Below are positions 8,890 to 24,632 of a stretch of 64,000 nt of DNA, piece by piece (positions within the stretch are counted from its first letter, which is position 1; every line of letters begins with the position of its first letter). Source of the stretch: Chryseobacterium sp. 18061 (GTDB lineage: Bacteria > Pseudomonadota > Gammaproteobacteria > Enterobacterales > Enterobacteriaceae); the NCBI GenBank assembly GCA_902706205.1, contig CACSKA010000001.1:186001-250000 (forward strand), written 5' to 3'. A model generated the notes under the pieces. The model ran no database searches, was not told the origin of the DNA, and saw only the letters and a program-made list of their open reading frames with translations. Both the position numbers and the translations under genes were made by a program.

Positions 8890-9480
8890 TTACTCGTAGA
8901 AGTTGTAAATCCCAGCCGGTAACACCAGCTGTGAAGCAACTTCCCAGGCTTTTTCGCGGCCAACCAGTAGGTCGATGATTTTCAGGCCGAAGTCGATGCT
9001 GGTGCCCGGGGCTTGGCTGGTGAGCAGATTCACTCGGGGATCCCAGACGACGCGTTTATCCTGCCATTGATCGGCAGGAATGGTGTCTTTCAGCCCCGGG
9101 AATCCGGCCATGTTGCCGACAGGGAAGATATTGTGCGGAACCAAAACCGTGCCCGCTGCGGCGCATATGGCTGCCACGATCCGGCCTGAGCGGTGAAATT
9201 GTTTTACCGTTTCCACCAGAATGGTGCTGTCGCGGAAATATTCGGCACCTTTTAAGCCACCAGGCAGAATGATGATGTCAAAATCGCCGTCAGCCACCTG
9301 TGCCAATGGTGCATCGGCCAGCAGTTTTACACCGCGTGAGCAGGTGATAGCCAGCTCGCCATCACTGGCAACGCTTGCCATGGTGACCTTGATCCCGCCA
9401 CGAACCAGCAGATCGATGGTGGTCACGGCTTCCATTTCTTCACTCCCAGGGGCGAGACAAACCAGCGCTGATACGCTCAT
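8890..9480 (-). CDS. yajL: DJ-1/ThiJ-family protein deglycase/chaperone YajL
   Basis: Bacterial orthologue of DJ-1, linked to protection against oxidative and carbonyl stress. The 196-aa length matches E. coli. The nucleophile cysteine lies in [13 protein letters not shown] near residue 106, with the acid pocket residue near 15 ([10 protein letters not shown]). The start [12 protein letters not shown] lies inside the 3' end of panE: the genes overlap by 41 bp, so expression is likely coupled. The insertion of the sugar cluster separates it from thiI, its neighbour in E. coli. Confidence 0.95.
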   Translation of the reverse strand: MSVSALVCLAPGSEEMEAVTTIDLLVRGGIKVTMASVASDGELAITCSRGVKLLADAPLAQVADGDFDIIILPGGLKGAEYFRDSTILVETVKQFHRSGRIVAAICAAAGTVLVPHNIFPVGNMAGFPGLKDTIPADQWQDKRVVWDPRVNLLTSQAPGTSIDFGLKIIDLLVGREKAWEVASQLVLPAGIYNFYE

Positions 9481-10354
9481 ACGTGTTCTCCTTACGTTTA
9501 ATCTGTTCAAACAGGCGGGCGTTTTCCGGCACCGTAATACCGTGGGCACGCGCGCGCTTTAGCAGGTAGCCGCTGATGTAGTCGATTTCAGTCTGGCGCT
9601 GGGCGCGAACGTCCTGAAGCATGGACGAAATATTGCTGGCAGTGCTGTCGATGATTTGCCAGGTGTAAGCCAGTAAATCTTCCGCACTGGAATGATGGCC
9701 TTCACGCTGCATCACCGCAGCCACTTCGTGACAGATGCGTTCAACTTCATCCGGGTAGTTGCGCAGTTCGCCGTTCGGGCAGTCGTAGAGGGTAGTGAGT
9801 GGGTTAATCACGCAGTTGACGGCCAATTTCTTCCAGCTCGCGGCGCCCAAATCGTTATGCCAGGCCACATCCGGCAGCGCGGCGTGCAGTGTATCCGCGA
9901 GGGTACTGTGCGCTTGCGCGAGGAGATTGGCCGGACCAATGTGCGTGGTGCCATTGGCGACGTGAATAATCAGATTGCCATCACGACGTGCCGCCTGGGT
10001 GGTCAAGCCCATCAGCAGCGGTTGCTTCACACTGCGCAGCTCTTCCAGGATGCCCATTCCGTTATGCACAAGCAGTATTGGGCAGCTGGCCGGGAGTTTA
10101 CTCGCCAGATTTTTTACCGCTGTCGAGACCTGCCAGGCTTTCAGCGTAACTAACAGTAAGTCGCTGTTGGCGAGAAACTCAGGATCGTTGGCGGTCAGCA
10201 GTTCGTTGAAGACGCGCCCGTCAGTCTCCTGCAGATTCACACTGCACCAGGGGGCAGGGACGCGTAGCCAGCCCTGCACTTCGTGGCCTTGCCGGTACAG
10301 CGCAGTCAGCCATAATTGTCCAAGGGCGCCGCATCCGAGCACGGTAATCTTCAT
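9440..10354 (-). CDS. panE: 2-dehydropantoate 2-reductase (ketopantoate reductase)
   Basis: NADPH-dependent reduction of ketopantoate to pantoate in coenzyme A synthesis. The N-terminal Rossmann motif is [13 protein letters not shown] (residues 3-15), and the catalytic lysine is in [13 protein letters not shown] near 176. The product has 304 aa against 303 in E. coli. It is transcribed into yajL and is divergent from yajQ, with about 144 bp between the starts. Confidence 0.96.
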   Translation of the reverse strand: MKITVLGCGALGQLWLTALYRQGHEVQGWLRVPAPWCSVNLQETDGRVFNELLTANDPEFLANSDLLLVTLKAWQVSTAVKNLASKLPASCPILLVHNGMGILEELRSVKQPLLMGLTTQAARRDGNLIIHVANGTTHIGPANLLAQAHSTLADTLHAALPDVAWHNDLGAASWKKLAVNCVINPLTTLYDCPNGELRNYPDEVERICHEVAAVMQREGHHSSAEDLLAYTWQIIDSTASNISSMLQDVRAQRQTEIDYISGYLLKRARAHGITVPENARLFEQIKRKENTYERISAGLSRPWE

Positions 10355-10498
10355 CGTTCCTCCTCACCTGCTACGGGATCAGGCGTTATGTTACTATTAT
10401 AGCGCCGACGATACCCCCTGACTCGCAGGGATAACAGGTTGTGTTCTCTGACTTTGCGGGTATTATGCATCGCAACAAAAAGAGAGGGAGAATAAAAC

Positions 10499-10990
10499 AT
10501 GCCATCTTTCGATATTGTCTCTGAAGTTGATCTTCAGGAAGCTAAGAACGCGGTCGATAATGCGGCCCGTGAAGTGGAGTCGCGCTTCGACTTCCGTGGT
10601 GTAGAAGCCAGCATTGAGCTGAACGAAAAAAACCAGACCATCAAGGTGCTGAGCGAATCTGATTTCCAGGTCAATCAGCTGCTGGATATCCTGCGTGCCA
10701 AGCTGCTCAAGCGCGGCATTGAAGGCAATTCCATTGATGTACCAGAAGAATATACCCACAGCGGTAAAACCTGGTTCGTTGAAGGGAAGCTGAAAACCGG
10801 CATTGAAAGCGCGGTGCAGAAGAAGCTCATTAAGCTGATTAAAGACAGCAAACTGAAAGTGCAGACGCAGATTCAGGGTGAAGAAATCCGCGTGACGGGC
10901 AAAGCCCGTGACGATCTGCAGGCGGTCATGGCGCTGGTGCGCGGCGGCAATCTCGGACAGCCTTTCCAGTTCAAGAATTTCCGCGACTAA
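10499..10990 (+). CDS. yajQ: Nucleotide-binding UPF0234 protein YajQ
   Basis: Small 163-aa cytosolic protein made of two ferredoxin-like repeats; orthologues bind nucleotides, and cyclic di-GMP in Xanthomonas and Pseudomonas. It begins [21 protein letters not shown], the conserved start, after an AGAGGGAG ribosome site. It stands alone, divergent from panE, and ends in two successive hairpins. Confidence 0.95.
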   Translation: MPSFDIVSEVDLQEAKNAVDNAAREVESRFDFRGVEASIELNEKNQTIKVLSESDFQVNQLLDILRAKLLKRGIEGNSIDVPEEYTHSGKTWFVEGKLKTGIESAVQKKLIKLIKDSKLKVQTQIQGEEIRVTGKARDDLQAVMALVRGGNLGQPFQFKNFRD

Positions 10991-10993
10991 TAA

Positions 10994-11020
10994 AAAAACC
11001 ACCTTCGTGAAGGTGGTTTC
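10994..11020 (+). terminator. yajQ terminator
   Basis: AAACCACCTTC-GT-GAAGGTGGTTT forms an 11-bp stem a few bases after the yajQ stop. Confidence 0.7.
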
Positions 11021-11028
11021 ATTGAACT

Positions 11029-11057
11029 CAAAAAGCGGGCGATGCCCGCTTTTTTTA
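11029..11057. terminator. Bidirectional terminator between yajQ and yajR
   Basis: AAAAGCGGGC-GAT-GCCCGCTTTT followed by further T residues; the A/T flanks let it work for both convergent genes. Confidence 0.8.
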
Positions 11058-12419
11058 TGCCTCAACGATCGTCTGTTCAACCTCAAAGCGGTTGGTCACT
11101 TTGCTGTCGATCTTCACGTACGCTGAGCGTTCGGCGGCAATCACTAATACTTCTTTTACGCCGTCTTTTGCCAGCAGACGCGCTTTCAGTGCTTCATCCG
11201 CATCAACATCATCAGGCAGGGTGACGCGCAGGCTACTGACGTACGGCGGCTCCTGCATGGTCATGGCGACCAGTAGCCAGACGGTTGACAGCAAGGCGCC
11301 CATCAGGAACACCGTTTGCGAATCAAAGAAACCGTCGAGCCAACCCCCCAGTGAGCCACCAATCGCTACGCCCAGGAACTGGCTGGTCGAATAAATCCCC
11401 ATCGCGGTACCTTTGTAACCCGCCGGAGATTCTTTGCTGATAAGAGACGGCAGCAAGGCTTCCATCAGGTTGAAGGCGAGGAAGAACAGCTGAACCCCGG
11501 CGACCAGTTCCCAGAAGTAGGCGCCCGAGCCCCACAGTACAATCTCAGCAATCAAAATGAGGGCGATGCAAATCAGGAACACGCGCTTCATGCGGCGTTT
11601 CACTTCGGCATAAATGATAAAGGGTATGACCGAAACGAATGAGACGAGCATGGTGACCAAGTAGATTTTCCAGTGCTCGGCTGCCGGGAAACCCGCAGCT
11701 TCAAGCTGCCCAGGCAGGGCAACAAACGTCGACATCAGCAGAATGTGCAGGCACATTATGCCGAAATTCAGCTTCAGCAGTTTTGGCTCCATCAGCACCT
11801 TGCTGAAGCAGCCCTTTACCATGCCCGATTCGCGGTTGAGGACGTGGTTGTCACTGTTGGGTACGACCCAAATTGTTAGCAGAATACCAAGCGTCGCCAG
11901 CCCGGAAATCATCCAGAACAGCGCATGCAGGCCGAGTTTGTGGGTAACGATCGGGCCCAGCACCATGGCAATGGCAAAAGTGACCCCGAAGCTGACGCCA
12001 ATAAACGCCATCGCTTTGGTGCGGTTCTGTTCGCGGGTCAGGTCTGAGAGCAGTGCCATCACGGCGGCGGCAATGGCGCCAGAGCCTTGCAGCGCGCGGC
12101 CAAGAATGATCCCCCAGATAGAATCCGACATCGCAGCAATCATACTGCCGACGACGAAAATAAGGAGTCCGCCGACGATCAATGGCTTACGGCCAATACG
12201 GTCTGAAAGCAGGCCGAATGGGATTTGAAAGATTGCCTGTGCGAGCCCATAAATTCCGATAGCGATACCAATCAACGCTTCGCTGGCACCCTGTAATGCC
12301 ATGCCGTATGTGGTCAGAACTGGCAGAACCATAAACATGCCGAGCATACGCAGTGAGAATACGGTCCCTAAACCCCAGGTCGCGCGCAATTCGCCTGGCG
12401 TCATCTTAAAATCGTTCAT
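11055..12419 (-). CDS. yajR: MFS transporter YajR with C-terminal YAM domain
   Basis: Twelve-helix major facilitator transporter, probably a proton-linked drug or solute exporter; its substrate is not established. The start MNDFKMTPGELRATWGLG gives 454 aa, equal to E. coli; an upstream extension was rejected. Motif A GLLSDRIGRKPLIVGG is near 72-87. The last 65 residues form the ferredoxin-like YAM domain (SSLRVTLPDDVDADEALK to the end). It follows cyoE in the same direction but a hairpin separates them. Confidence 0.95.
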   Translation of the reverse strand: MNDFKMTPGELRATWGLGTVFSLRMLGMFMVLPVLTTYGMALQGASEALIGIAIGIYGLAQAIFQIPFGLLSDRIGRKPLIVGGLLIFVVGSMIAAMSDSIWGIILGRALQGSGAIAAAVMALLSDLTREQNRTKAMAFIGVSFGVTFAIAMVLGPIVTHKLGLHALFWMISGLATLGILLTIWVVPNSDNHVLNRESGMVKGCFSKVLMEPKLLKLNFGIMCLHILLMSTFVALPGQLEAAGFPAAEHWKIYLVTMLVSFVSVIPFIIYAEVKRRMKRVFLICIALILIAEIVLWGSGAYFWELVAGVQLFFLAFNLMEALLPSLISKESPAGYKGTAMGIYSTSQFLGVAIGGSLGGWLDGFFDSQTVFLMGALLSTVWLLVAMTMQEPPYVSSLRVTLPDDVDADEALKARLLAKDGVKEVLVIAAERSAYVKIDSKVTNRFEVEQTIVEA

Positions 12420-12526
12420 TTCCACCTCAGTATAAAAGCAGCGCTTAGTGTAAAGCCGGGGAAGGGTAGGGTAAACAAGCGGTTGTTTAGCAAATATTAC
12501 ATCGTGACGCATTGATCTAACGAATA

Positions 12527-12552
12527 AAAAAGGGTGCCGAAGCACCCTTTTA
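12527..12552 (-). terminator. cyo operon terminator
   Basis: AAAAGGGTGC-CGAA-GCACCCTTTT, a perfect 10-bp stem after cyoE; read on the minus strand it ends in a T-rich run. Confidence 0.8.
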
Positions 12553-12566
12553 ACGCGATGGTTGGC

Positions 12567-13454
12567 TTACCAGACGTAAGCCAGAGCCGAATGCGAATCC
12601 GGAACCATAAAGTCGACTGACATCATTACCGACAGCGAGGTGATGGCGACGATAGAGAAGACGAACAACTTGCGCGCCCAGACTCTGTCATCCGCCACTT
12701 TATATCCACGCAGCGCCATTCCAAGCCACCAGACACTTACCGCCGCCGCTACAATTAGATATTTATATCCAGCGTAGCCACCGAGAGTCAGCATCAGCGT
12801 TGCAACAGCAAAGGCGATGATGTAGAGCGTGATGTGGTTTTTGGCAACGGAGATCCCCTTAACAACCGGCAGGACCGGAATGTTTGCCGCCTGATAATCC
12901 TTAAAGCGGAAAATCGCGATGGCGTAGGAGTGAGGCATCTGCCACAGGCTGAAAATCGCCAGTAGAATAGCCGCACCGCTGTCAAAGTTGCCGGTAACGG
13001 CACAGTAGCCAATCACCGGCGGCGCTGCGCCAGAGAGTGAGCCAATCAACGTGCCGTAGACGGAATAGCGCTTCATATACAGGCTGTAAACGCCCACATA
13101 AACCACGAAGCCCATCACGCCAAGCCAGCAAGCCAGCGGGTTAGCGCCGAACCACAGGAGCATAAAGCCAGCAACACCCAACAAGGTGGCATACACCAGC
13201 GAAACGTTCGGAGAAATCAGGCCTTTAACCAGCACCCGATTTTTGGTCCGTTCCATCTTCCTGTCGATATCCATGTCGATGTAGTTGTTAAACACACAAC
13301 CGGACGCAACGACCAGCGACACACCAATCAAGGTATAGACAAACAGCGGGTAATCGATGCTGCCTTTAGAAGCCAGCAGGAAGCCGCCGATGACCGAGAT
13401 CAGGTTACCGAAGATGATGCCTGGTTTTGTAACTTGCAGGTATTGCTTAAACAT
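12567..13454 (-). CDS. cyoE: Protoheme IX farnesyltransferase (heme O synthase)
   Basis: Polytopic membrane enzyme that farnesylates heme B to heme O for the binuclear centre of cytochrome bo3. The 295-aa protein has the prenyltransferase motif [18 protein letters not shown] near residues 66-83 and the second loop [21 protein letters not shown] near 170-190, within about nine helices. It is last in cyoABCDE, 11 nt after cyoD. Confidence 0.97.
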   Translation of the reverse strand: MFKQYLQVTKPGIIFGNLISVIGGFLLASKGSIDYPLFVYTLIGVSLVVASGCVFNNYIDMDIDRKMERTKNRVLVKGLISPNVSLVYATLLGVAGFMLLWFGANPLACWLGVMGFVVYVGVYSLYMKRYSVYGTLIGSLSGAAPPVIGYCAVTGNFDSGAAILLAIFSLWQMPHSYAIAIFRFKDYQAANIPVLPVVKGISVAKNHITLYIIAFAVATLMLTLGGYAGYKYLIVAAAVSVWWLGMALRGYKVADDRVWARKLFVFSIVAITSLSVMMSVDFMVPDSHSALAYVW

Positions 13455-13465
13455 ACTCGCCGCTC

Positions 13466-13791
13466 TTATCGAACCATCATGTTGTAGTTAAGGTTCCACA
13501 TGATCCAGATTGAACCTATCACTACAATCGCAATGATTAGTACAGTAAAGATGAATGCCGTCAGATTCCAGCCCTCATCAGACTTGGAGTTCATGTGCAG
13601 GAAGCACACCAGATGCACCAGAATCTGTACTACTGCAGCTACCAGTACGCAGCCAATCAGGACTGCGTGAGATGCGGTGCCGTTCATCACCATCCAGAAC
13701 GGGATTAGCGTCAGGATGATCGACAGGATAAATCCTGTCATGTAGGTTTTTACGCTACCGTGGGAAGCGCCGTGATCGGTTGAATGACTCA

Positions 13792-13792
<1 letters not shown>
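13466..13792 (-). CDS. cyoD: Cytochrome bo3 ubiquinol oxidase subunit IV
   Basis: Small 108-aa, three-helix subunit that supports assembly of the CuB site. It starts [15 protein letters not shown]; its ATG shares one base with the cyoC stop (TAATG), indicating translational coupling. A longer frame upstream lies inside cyoC. Confidence 0.96.
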
Positions 13793-16405
<2,613 letters not shown>

Positions 16406-17350
16406 TTAATGAGCGGTTTCCGCGTGGCTCATGTCCATGCCTTCCATCCCTTCGTGTGAGGCGTGCTCACCGGCAGGTTGGCTCATGTCCATGTGACCGT
16501 GACCCATGTATTTGTTGATAACATCTTTGAACAAATCAGGTTTCACGCTGGAGAAGTATTCCACCTTGTTGTACTCGCTCGGTGCTGCCAGTTTTTCATA
16601 AGCGTCCATATCGTTCATGGCGCTCTGAGACTGTTTCACCTTCGCGACCCACTGGTCGAACGTAGCGCGATCCGGTGTTGCAGTAGCTTTGAACTTCATA
16701 CCAGAGAAGCCCTTGCCACTGTAGCTGGCGGAGATACCGTCGTAGGTGCCCGCTTCGTTGGCAATCAGATGCAGGTTAGTCTGCATACCGGCCATCGCAT
16801 AAATCTGGCTGCCCAGACGCGGGATAAAGAACGAGTTCATCACGGAATTGGAGGTGACTTTGAACTGAACCGGAACGTTCGCCGGGAAAGCGATTTCGTT
16901 AACGGTCGCAATGCCCTGCTCCGGGTAAATGAAGAACCATTTCCAGTCCATGGAAATCACTTCGATAGTGATTGGCTTCTCGGCATGGGCCAGCGGTTTG
17001 CTAGGCTCAAGCGCGTGAGTGGTTTTCCAGGTCAACACGGAAAGGAACAGGATGATAAGGATAGGCACCGTCCAGACCACAGCTTCCACTTTATTGGAGT
17101 GTGACCAGTTAGGGCTATACTTCGCATCTTTGTTGCTCGCACGGTATTTCCAGGCAAAACCAACAGCCATCAAGATGGCGGGAATGACGACGATTAACAT
17201 CAGGCCAAATGCCGTCAGTATCAGCGAACGTTGCTCCAGTCCAATCTGTCCTTTGGGGTCAAGTAGCGCAGAATCACAACCACTGAGTAAAACAGTGCTG
17301 GCGATTAATGACAACCATCCCAAGCTTTTATTGTATTTCCTGAGTCTCAT
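16406..17350 (-). CDS. cyoA: Cytochrome bo3 ubiquinol oxidase subunit II (lipoprotein)
   Basis: Periplasm-facing subunit II; 314 aa. The signal peptide ends in the lipobox LLSGC, with acylated Cys25, followed by two helices and a cupredoxin fold lacking the CuA ligands, as expected of quinol oxidases. The His/Met-rich tail ([19 protein letters not shown]) is notable. It is the first gene of cyoABCDE behind a strong sigma-70 promoter at 17400-17428. Confidence 0.97.
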   Translation of the reverse strand: MRLRKYNKSLGWLSLIASTVLLSGCDSALLDPKGQIGLEQRSLILTAFGLMLIVVIPAILMAVGFAWKYRASNKDAKYSPNWSHSNKVEAVVWTVPILIILFLSVLTWKTTHALEPSKPLAHAEKPITIEVISMDWKWFFIYPEQGIATVNEIAFPANVPVQFKVTSNSVMNSFFIPRLGSQIYAMAGMQTNLHLIANEAGTYDGISASYSGKGFSGMKFKATATPDRATFDQWVAKVKQSQSAMNDMDAYEKLAAPSEYNKVEYFSSVKPDLFKDVINKYMGHGHMDMSQPAGEHASHEGMEGMDMSHAETAH

Positions 17351-17820
17351 GTAACGACCTCAATTCCACGGGATTTGGTGGCGTTTAAAGTGTGGGGGCA
17401 TTTTACGGGAAGGTTACATTACTGTAAACATGATTGGAGAAGTGTCTTTCGGGTGTTACTGGGTTCTGCCGCCCCTGTCACAGATGTTGCTGATTGTGTC
17501 TAAAATCCAGGCGGATAGCGCATTAGCAGAGTTTTATAACGAAACGAGGTGGATTGAATCTGTTTCTTTGGTAATAGGTATAAACAATGCGAAAAGAACA
17601 CAAAAAGTTAACAATTAATTATCAAGTTAACGACATCATAAAAACAAAAAAATAATCGAATGAAAGCTGAATCGGTTAAGGAAATATGCCGAAACTTAAA
17701 AAGCGCCAGTAATTTCCGAAATTAAATAACGCACAAAATAACAATCGGGAAAAATGAATGGATTATTGCCGTTATAATTACCGAAAGTAACTACAACGAC
17801 AAGTAACGTTTATTTAATGT
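17351..17820 (-). promoter_or_regulatory. cyoA upstream region with sigma-70 promoter and possible ArcA sites
   Basis: This 470-bp gap holds no convincing gene. Read on the minus strand, TTTACA (17423-17428) and TAAAAT (17400-17405) with a 17-bp spacer form a near-consensus promoter about 50 bp before cyoA. Further up, two GTTAAC hexamers (17607-17612 and 17626-17631) around an AT-rich core resemble ArcA direct repeats, in keeping with the oxygen control known for cyo. The remainder towards ampG is AT-rich with no recognised element; a 62-codon plus-strand frame looks like chance. Confidence 0.6.
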
Positions 17821-19296
17821 TCAGGCGAGGTGGGTTTTGCGTAATGCCATCGCGTCGAGAATGCCACCCAGCACAATGCCACAAATGGCAATCAGCGCAC
17901 CCACTTCCAGCAGGCCTGTCAGGAACGAGAAGGCCGTCAGGTCAAGCGCGTTCATGATCAGCAGCAGCAGCCAGACACCGATGACCAGACAACCCATGGC
18001 GAGGATCCGCAGGGCCACGGAATAGAGGTTTTTGAATTCTGTTCGCGCCATAAAGCTTTCGCTCCGCCAGGTGTATTCCAGTGTTTGTCGACACAACAGC
18101 AGCAGCAAAATACCTGGAATAGCAGCAAATACTGAGAACAGATAAAACGTCGGCCAGCCGTGCGCTTCGACGAACCAGCCCGCAATCGGGCCGACATACA
18201 CGCGACCCACCGCAGAAAGGGCTGAGAGCAGCGCGAACTGTGTCGCCGAGAAAGATTTGTTGCACAGCGTCATTAACAATGCGACGAATGCCGCCGTTCC
18301 CATCCCGCCGCACAGGTTTTCAAAGAATACTGCCGTGCCCATGGTTAACATGCTTTTGTCCGTAATCGACAACAGCCAGTAACCGGCATTGGATGCGCCC
18401 TGCAAAATACCGAAAATCAGCAATGCGCGGAACAGGGATAAACGCTGCATCAGCACGCCGCCGTACAGTGCACCAAGGATAGTGGCAAACAGCCCGAGGG
18501 TTTTATTCACCACGCCGACTTCGCCTGCATCAAAACCGACACCTCTTATAAGGAAGGTGGTGGTCAGACTCATCGCGAATGCGTCGCCAAGCTTATAAAG
18601 GACAATCAGCAGCAGGATTAGCCAGGCATTATTACGGCCAAAGAAATCACGCAGCGGTTCAGCCACGGCCTGTTCCAGTGTTTTCGGGGGCGGAATGACG
18701 TCGCTTGGTTCGGGGGCAAAAAGTGTCGCGATAATGCACGGGATCATCAGCGCCGACATCAGCCAGTACATGGCCTGCCAGCCGAGCCACTGATCGGCCA
18801 GCCACAGTGCCAATCCGCCGGATACCAGCATCGCCAGACGATAGCCCAGCACGCTGATTGCTGCCCCGGTGCCGCGTTCCTCCGGCGACAGAACGTCGGT
18901 TTTCCATGCATCGAAAACAATGTCCTGCGACGCCGAACAGAAGGCGATCACCACCGCAAGGGCCGCCATCCAGCGCAATTGCGAAGTCGGTTCAAGGAAG
19001 CCCATCGCCGCAATCGAGAACAATAACAGGATCTGCGTTGTCAGCAGCCAACCGCGGCGGCGCCCCAAAAATGGCGGTGTGTAGCGGTCCATCATCGGCG
19101 ACCACAGGAATTTAAAGACGTAAGCCTGGCCGACGAGAGAGAAGAAACCGATGGTTTTGAGATCGATGTTCTCGACGGTCATCCATGCCTGAAGTGTGCC
19201 GGATGTGAGCGCCAGAGGTAAACCGGAGGCGAAGCCGAGTATCAGCAGGATCGCTGATTTGGGCTGCTGGAAAATACGTAAGTATTGGTTGGACAT
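17821..19296 (-). CDS. ampG: Muropeptide (anhydromuropeptide) permease
   Basis: Inner-membrane MFS-type permease that imports GlcNAc-1,6-anhydroMurNAc peptides for wall recycling and, where ampC-ampR is present, beta-lactamase induction. The start MSNQYLRIFQQPKSAILL gives 491 aa, as in E. coli; an ATG two codons earlier is possible. Hallmarks are GFASGLPLALTSGTLQAWM near 20-38 and DRYTPPFLGRRRGW near 70. It follows yajG in the same direction, with a hairpin between them. Confidence 0.96.
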   Translation of the reverse strand: MSNQYLRIFQQPKSAILLILGFASGLPLALTSGTLQAWMTVENIDLKTIGFFSLVGQAYVFKFLWSPMMDRYTPPFLGRRRGWLLTTQILLLFSIAAMGFLEPTSQLRWMAALAVVIAFCSASQDIVFDAWKTDVLSPEERGTGAAISVLGYRLAMLVSGGLALWLADQWLGWQAMYWLMSALMIPCIIATLFAPEPSDVIPPPKTLEQAVAEPLRDFFGRNNAWLILLLIVLYKLGDAFAMSLTTTFLIRGVGFDAGEVGVVNKTLGLFATILGALYGGVLMQRLSLFRALLIFGILQGASNAGYWLLSITDKSMLTMGTAVFFENLCGGMGTAAFVALLMTLCNKSFSATQFALLSALSAVGRVYVGPIAGWFVEAHGWPTFYLFSVFAAIPGILLLLLCRQTLEYTWRSESFMARTEFKNLYSVALRILAMGCLVIGVWLLLLIMNALDLTAFSFLTGLLEVGALIAICGIVLGGILDAMALRKTHLA

Positions 19297-19309
19297 GGGC
19301 ATAAATAAC

Positions 19310-19332
19310 TGACCCGGCGTAGGGCCGGGTCA
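19310..19332 (-). terminator. Hairpin between yajG and ampG
   Basis: TGACCCGGC and GGCCGGGTCA form a GC-rich stem between two co-directional genes; it has no long T tract, so it may be partial termination or mRNA processing. Confidence 0.5.
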
Positions 19333-19339
19333 GAAAGAC

Positions 19340-19918
19340 TTAACGGGCGTTCTGTTTGATGAAGTCGTGGACGCTGGTGTCCTGCGCCATATCGGAAATG
19401 GTATCCGTCAGCACGCTGTTAACCGCGTTAGCAATGTTTTGGTTGTTCGCTGTGAAGGCACCTTCAACCTGATAGCTTGCGCGATAGTTTTTGTTCATCT
19501 TATTGCCGTTCTTCGCGGTGGCGATGATGGCGATGTCAGCTTTGGTAGAGATGTTGTAGCGCACGTTGCCCTGAGACACGTCTGCATACAGGTTGTTGAC
19601 GATGATCTGCAGATCGACGGCACCGCTCGGCCCAATCATATAACCGCGTGCGGTCATCTGCTTCTCAAGCACTTCCTGCAGCAGGAAACGCAGGTCGCGG
19701 GAAGCTGTCAGCGTCACAAGTTGGTTATCACGAGTCACTTTAGCCAGCGCCTGGTCCGTACGCTGATCAGCGCCGTTGATGCTGACAGTCACGCCCATCA
19801 GGCTTGGATCCTGTGAAGGCAGGGTGATTTTTGGTGCTACATCAATCGTCGTTTGCGGCTTGGCACAACCGGCCAGCATAAATATCGCAACCAACGGGAA
19901 GAGGATTTTTTTTAACAT
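19340..19918 (-). CDS. yajG: Outer-membrane lipoprotein YajG
   Basis: Lipoprotein of unknown function. The 192-aa product starts MLKKILFPLVAIFMLAGC, with lipobox Cys18, matching E. coli length. The frame extends further upstream but only this start gives a signal peptide. It is upstream of ampG and divergent from bolA. Confidence 0.95.
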   Translation of the reverse strand: MLKKILFPLVAIFMLAGCAKPQTTIDVAPKITLPSQDPSLMGVTVSINGADQRTDQALAKVTRDNQLVTLTASRDLRFLLQEVLEKQMTARGYMIGPSGAVDLQIIVNNLYADVSQGNVRYNISTKADIAIIATAKNGNKMNKNYRASYQVEGAFTANNQNIANAVNSVLTDTISDMAQDTSVHDFIKQNAR

Positions 19919-20223
19919 AATAAGACTCTCAGCGTCACAGTTGTTCAACGGGCGAAAAATTCCCGCCATCATAACATTGCCAACGGCAAGGGGAAGTGGG
20001 CAACGCATGTAAATTCATCGTGTTGAGCGTTTTCTGAGCGTAAGGCCGATTTCGCACTCTTTTTTGCGATTATTCGTATACGGGAGGGGACAACGCTCAT
20101 CCGTTTGACTGAGAAATACAGAGGAAAGCTAAATTTTTGTTGTCTTGATGTAATGGAAACGGTAAAAGCGGCTAACATTTAAAGGGAAGGGCGGCATCTC
20201 AGCGTTGTCGGAGGAGTAAATTC
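19919..20223. promoter_or_regulatory. yajG-bolA divergent promoter region
   Basis: A 305-bp non-coding stretch. Near bolA, CGGCTAACATTT (about 20168-20179) resembles the gearbox/sigma-S type -10 region of the E. coli bolA promoter. Nothing else is recognised. Confidence 0.45.
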
Positions 20224-20541
20224 ATGATGATACGTGAACAGATAGAAGAAAAATTAAGGGCAGCGTTTGAACCCTTATTCCTCGAAGTGGTGGACGAAAG
20301 TTATCGCCACAATGTCCCGGCCGGCTCCGAAAGTCACTTTAAAGTGGTGCTGGTCAGCGATCGCTTTGCCGGCGAACGTTTTCTTAACCGTCACCGCATG
20401 ATTTATGGCACTTTAACCGCTGAATTGTCCACGACCGTGCATGCGCTGGCGTTGCATACCTACACCGTGAAAGAGTGGGAAGGGTTGCAAGATACCATCT
20501 TTGCATCCCCACCTTGTCGTGGCGCGGGCAGTATCGCGTAA
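20224..20541 (+). CDS. bolA: BolA, stationary-phase morphogene and monothiol-glutaredoxin partner
   Basis: 105-aa class II KH-like protein that affects cell shape and biofilm formation and forms Fe-S-bridged complexes with GrxD. The start [17 protein letters not shown] and the conserved HRHNVPAG-like ([14 protein letters not shown]) and NRHRMIY segments match the family. Length equals E. coli BolA. It is monocistronic, ending in a terminator. Confidence 0.97.
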   Translation: MMIREQIEEKLRAAFEPLFLEVVDESYRHNVPAGSESHFKVVLVSDRFAGERFLNRHRMIYGTLTAELSTTVHALALHTYTVKEWEGLQDTIFASPPCRGAGSIA

Positions 20542-22186
<1,645 letters not shown>

Positions 22187-22215
22187 TTAACGTCCTCACG
22201 GTTTAAAGTTTGAGC

Positions 22216-22250
22216 GAAAAACCCGTTGCCTTTGGTAGCGGGTTTTTTTT
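22216..22250 (+). terminator. tig terminator
   Basis: AAAACCCG and CGGGTTTT arms with a G-U tolerant inner stem and a run of eight T residues. Confidence 0.85.
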
Positions 22251-22322
22251 ATCAGTGTAATAGATGACGATACGTGCCAAAACGCTGTTTCGGTGTTAGC
22301 GTTACAGCAAAATATTGTTATG

Positions 22323-22351
22323 CTTGAAATAGGGCATTGTCACCCCCATAA
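22323..22351 (+). promoter_or_regulatory. Sigma-32 heat-shock promoter of clpP
   Basis: CTTGAAA (22323-22329), a 14-bp spacer and CCCCATAA (22344-22351) match the sigma-32 consensus almost exactly, about 90 bp before the clpP start. Confidence 0.8.
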
Positions 22352-22443
22352 AAGGGGAAGCAGTAGATTGACTGGCTGATGATCCGTCCGCAAGGTTACA
22401 ATCAGTACAGCAGGTATTTTCACTTTTTATCCAGGAGACGGAC

Positions 22444-23067
22444 ATGTCATACAGTGGCGAACGAGATAACTTTGCACCCCATATGGCCCTGGTGCCAATG
22501 GTCATCGAACAGACCTCACGCGGTGAACGTTCTTTTGATATCTACTCCCGTCTGCTCAAGGAGCGCGTTATCTTTCTGACCGGCCAGGTGGAAGACCACA
22601 TGGCGAACCTGATCGTAGCGCAGATGCTGTTTCTGGAAGCGGAAAACCCGGAAAAAGACATTTACCTGTACATCAACTCCCCAGGCGGCGTCATCACTGC
22701 AGGGATGTCCATCTACGACACCATGCAGTTCATTAAGCCAGACGTCAGCACCATTTGTATGGGGCAGGCGTGTTCAATGGGTGCATTCCTGTTGACCGCC
22801 GGAGCTAAAGGCAAGCGTTTCTGCCTGCCAAACTCCCGCGTGATGATTCACCAACCGCTGGGCGGCTATCAGGGCCAGGCAACGGATATTGAAATCCATG
22901 CCCGCGAAATCCTGAAAGTTAAAGCGCGCATGAATGAACTTATGGCGCAACACACGGGTCAATCTCTTGAGCAGATTGAACGCGACACCGAGCGCGACCG
23001 CTTCCTCGCTGCGTCTGAAGCAGTTGAGTATGGCCTGGTCGACTCCATTTTGACCCATCGTAAATAA
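22444..23067 (+). CDS. clpP: ClpP protease proteolytic subunit
   Basis: Serine peptidase that forms a tetradecameric chamber with ClpX or ClpA. In the 207-aa precursor the nucleophile Ser111 ([11 protein letters not shown]) and His136 (VMIHQP) are in place, with the third triad member Asp in the ERDTERDRF region. The first 14 residues are the expected propeptide. It is followed by clpX after 106 bp. Confidence 0.98.
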   Translation: MSYSGERDNFAPHMALVPMVIEQTSRGERSFDIYSRLLKERVIFLTGQVEDHMANLIVAQMLFLEAENPEKDIYLYINSPGGVITAGMSIYDTMQFIKPDVSTICMGQACSMGAFLLTAGAKGKRFCLPNSRVMIHQPLGGYQGQATDIEIHAREILKVKARMNELMAQHTGQSLEQIERDTERDRFLAASEAVEYGLVDSILTHRK

Positions 23068-23173
23068 TGCCACTGCGTCGAGTGCCGCTATACTGTTTAG
23101 GGCGGCATTCCGTTAAGACTGGCATTTGCGTCGTCATGTGCGGCACAAAGAACTTAGAAAGAGGTTTGGACTC

Positions 23174-24448
<1,275 letters not shown>

Positions 24449-24475
24449 TTCACCAAATTACTCAGTCAGTTAACC

Positions 24476-24503
24476 AAAAGGGGGATATTTTATCCCCCTT
24501 TTA
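24476..24503 (+). terminator. clpX terminator
   Basis: AAAAGGGGGATA-TTT-TATCCCCCTTTT, a perfect 12-bp stem after the clpX stop. Confidence 0.9.
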
Positions 24504-24521
24504 CTTTTCCTGTATTCCTCC

Positions 24522-24551
24522 CGTTGAATGTATGGGAAACATCCCCATATA
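24522..24551 (+). promoter_or_regulatory. Sigma-32 heat-shock promoter of lon
   Basis: GTTGAATG (about 24523-24530) and CCCCATATA (24543-24551) reproduce the heat-shock promoter known for E. coli lon in position and sequence. Confidence 0.75.
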
Positions 24552-24632
24552 CTGGATTACATGTTAACGGTGGCGTGAAGCACAGTGGCGCCATTGACTA
24601 CCCTGGCGGACACTAAACTAAGAGAGAGCTCT

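Noticed and set aside
17430..17618. 62-codon plus-strand frame upstream of cyoA
   Set aside because: Covers the cyoA promoter, with no ribosome site and no recognisable protein.
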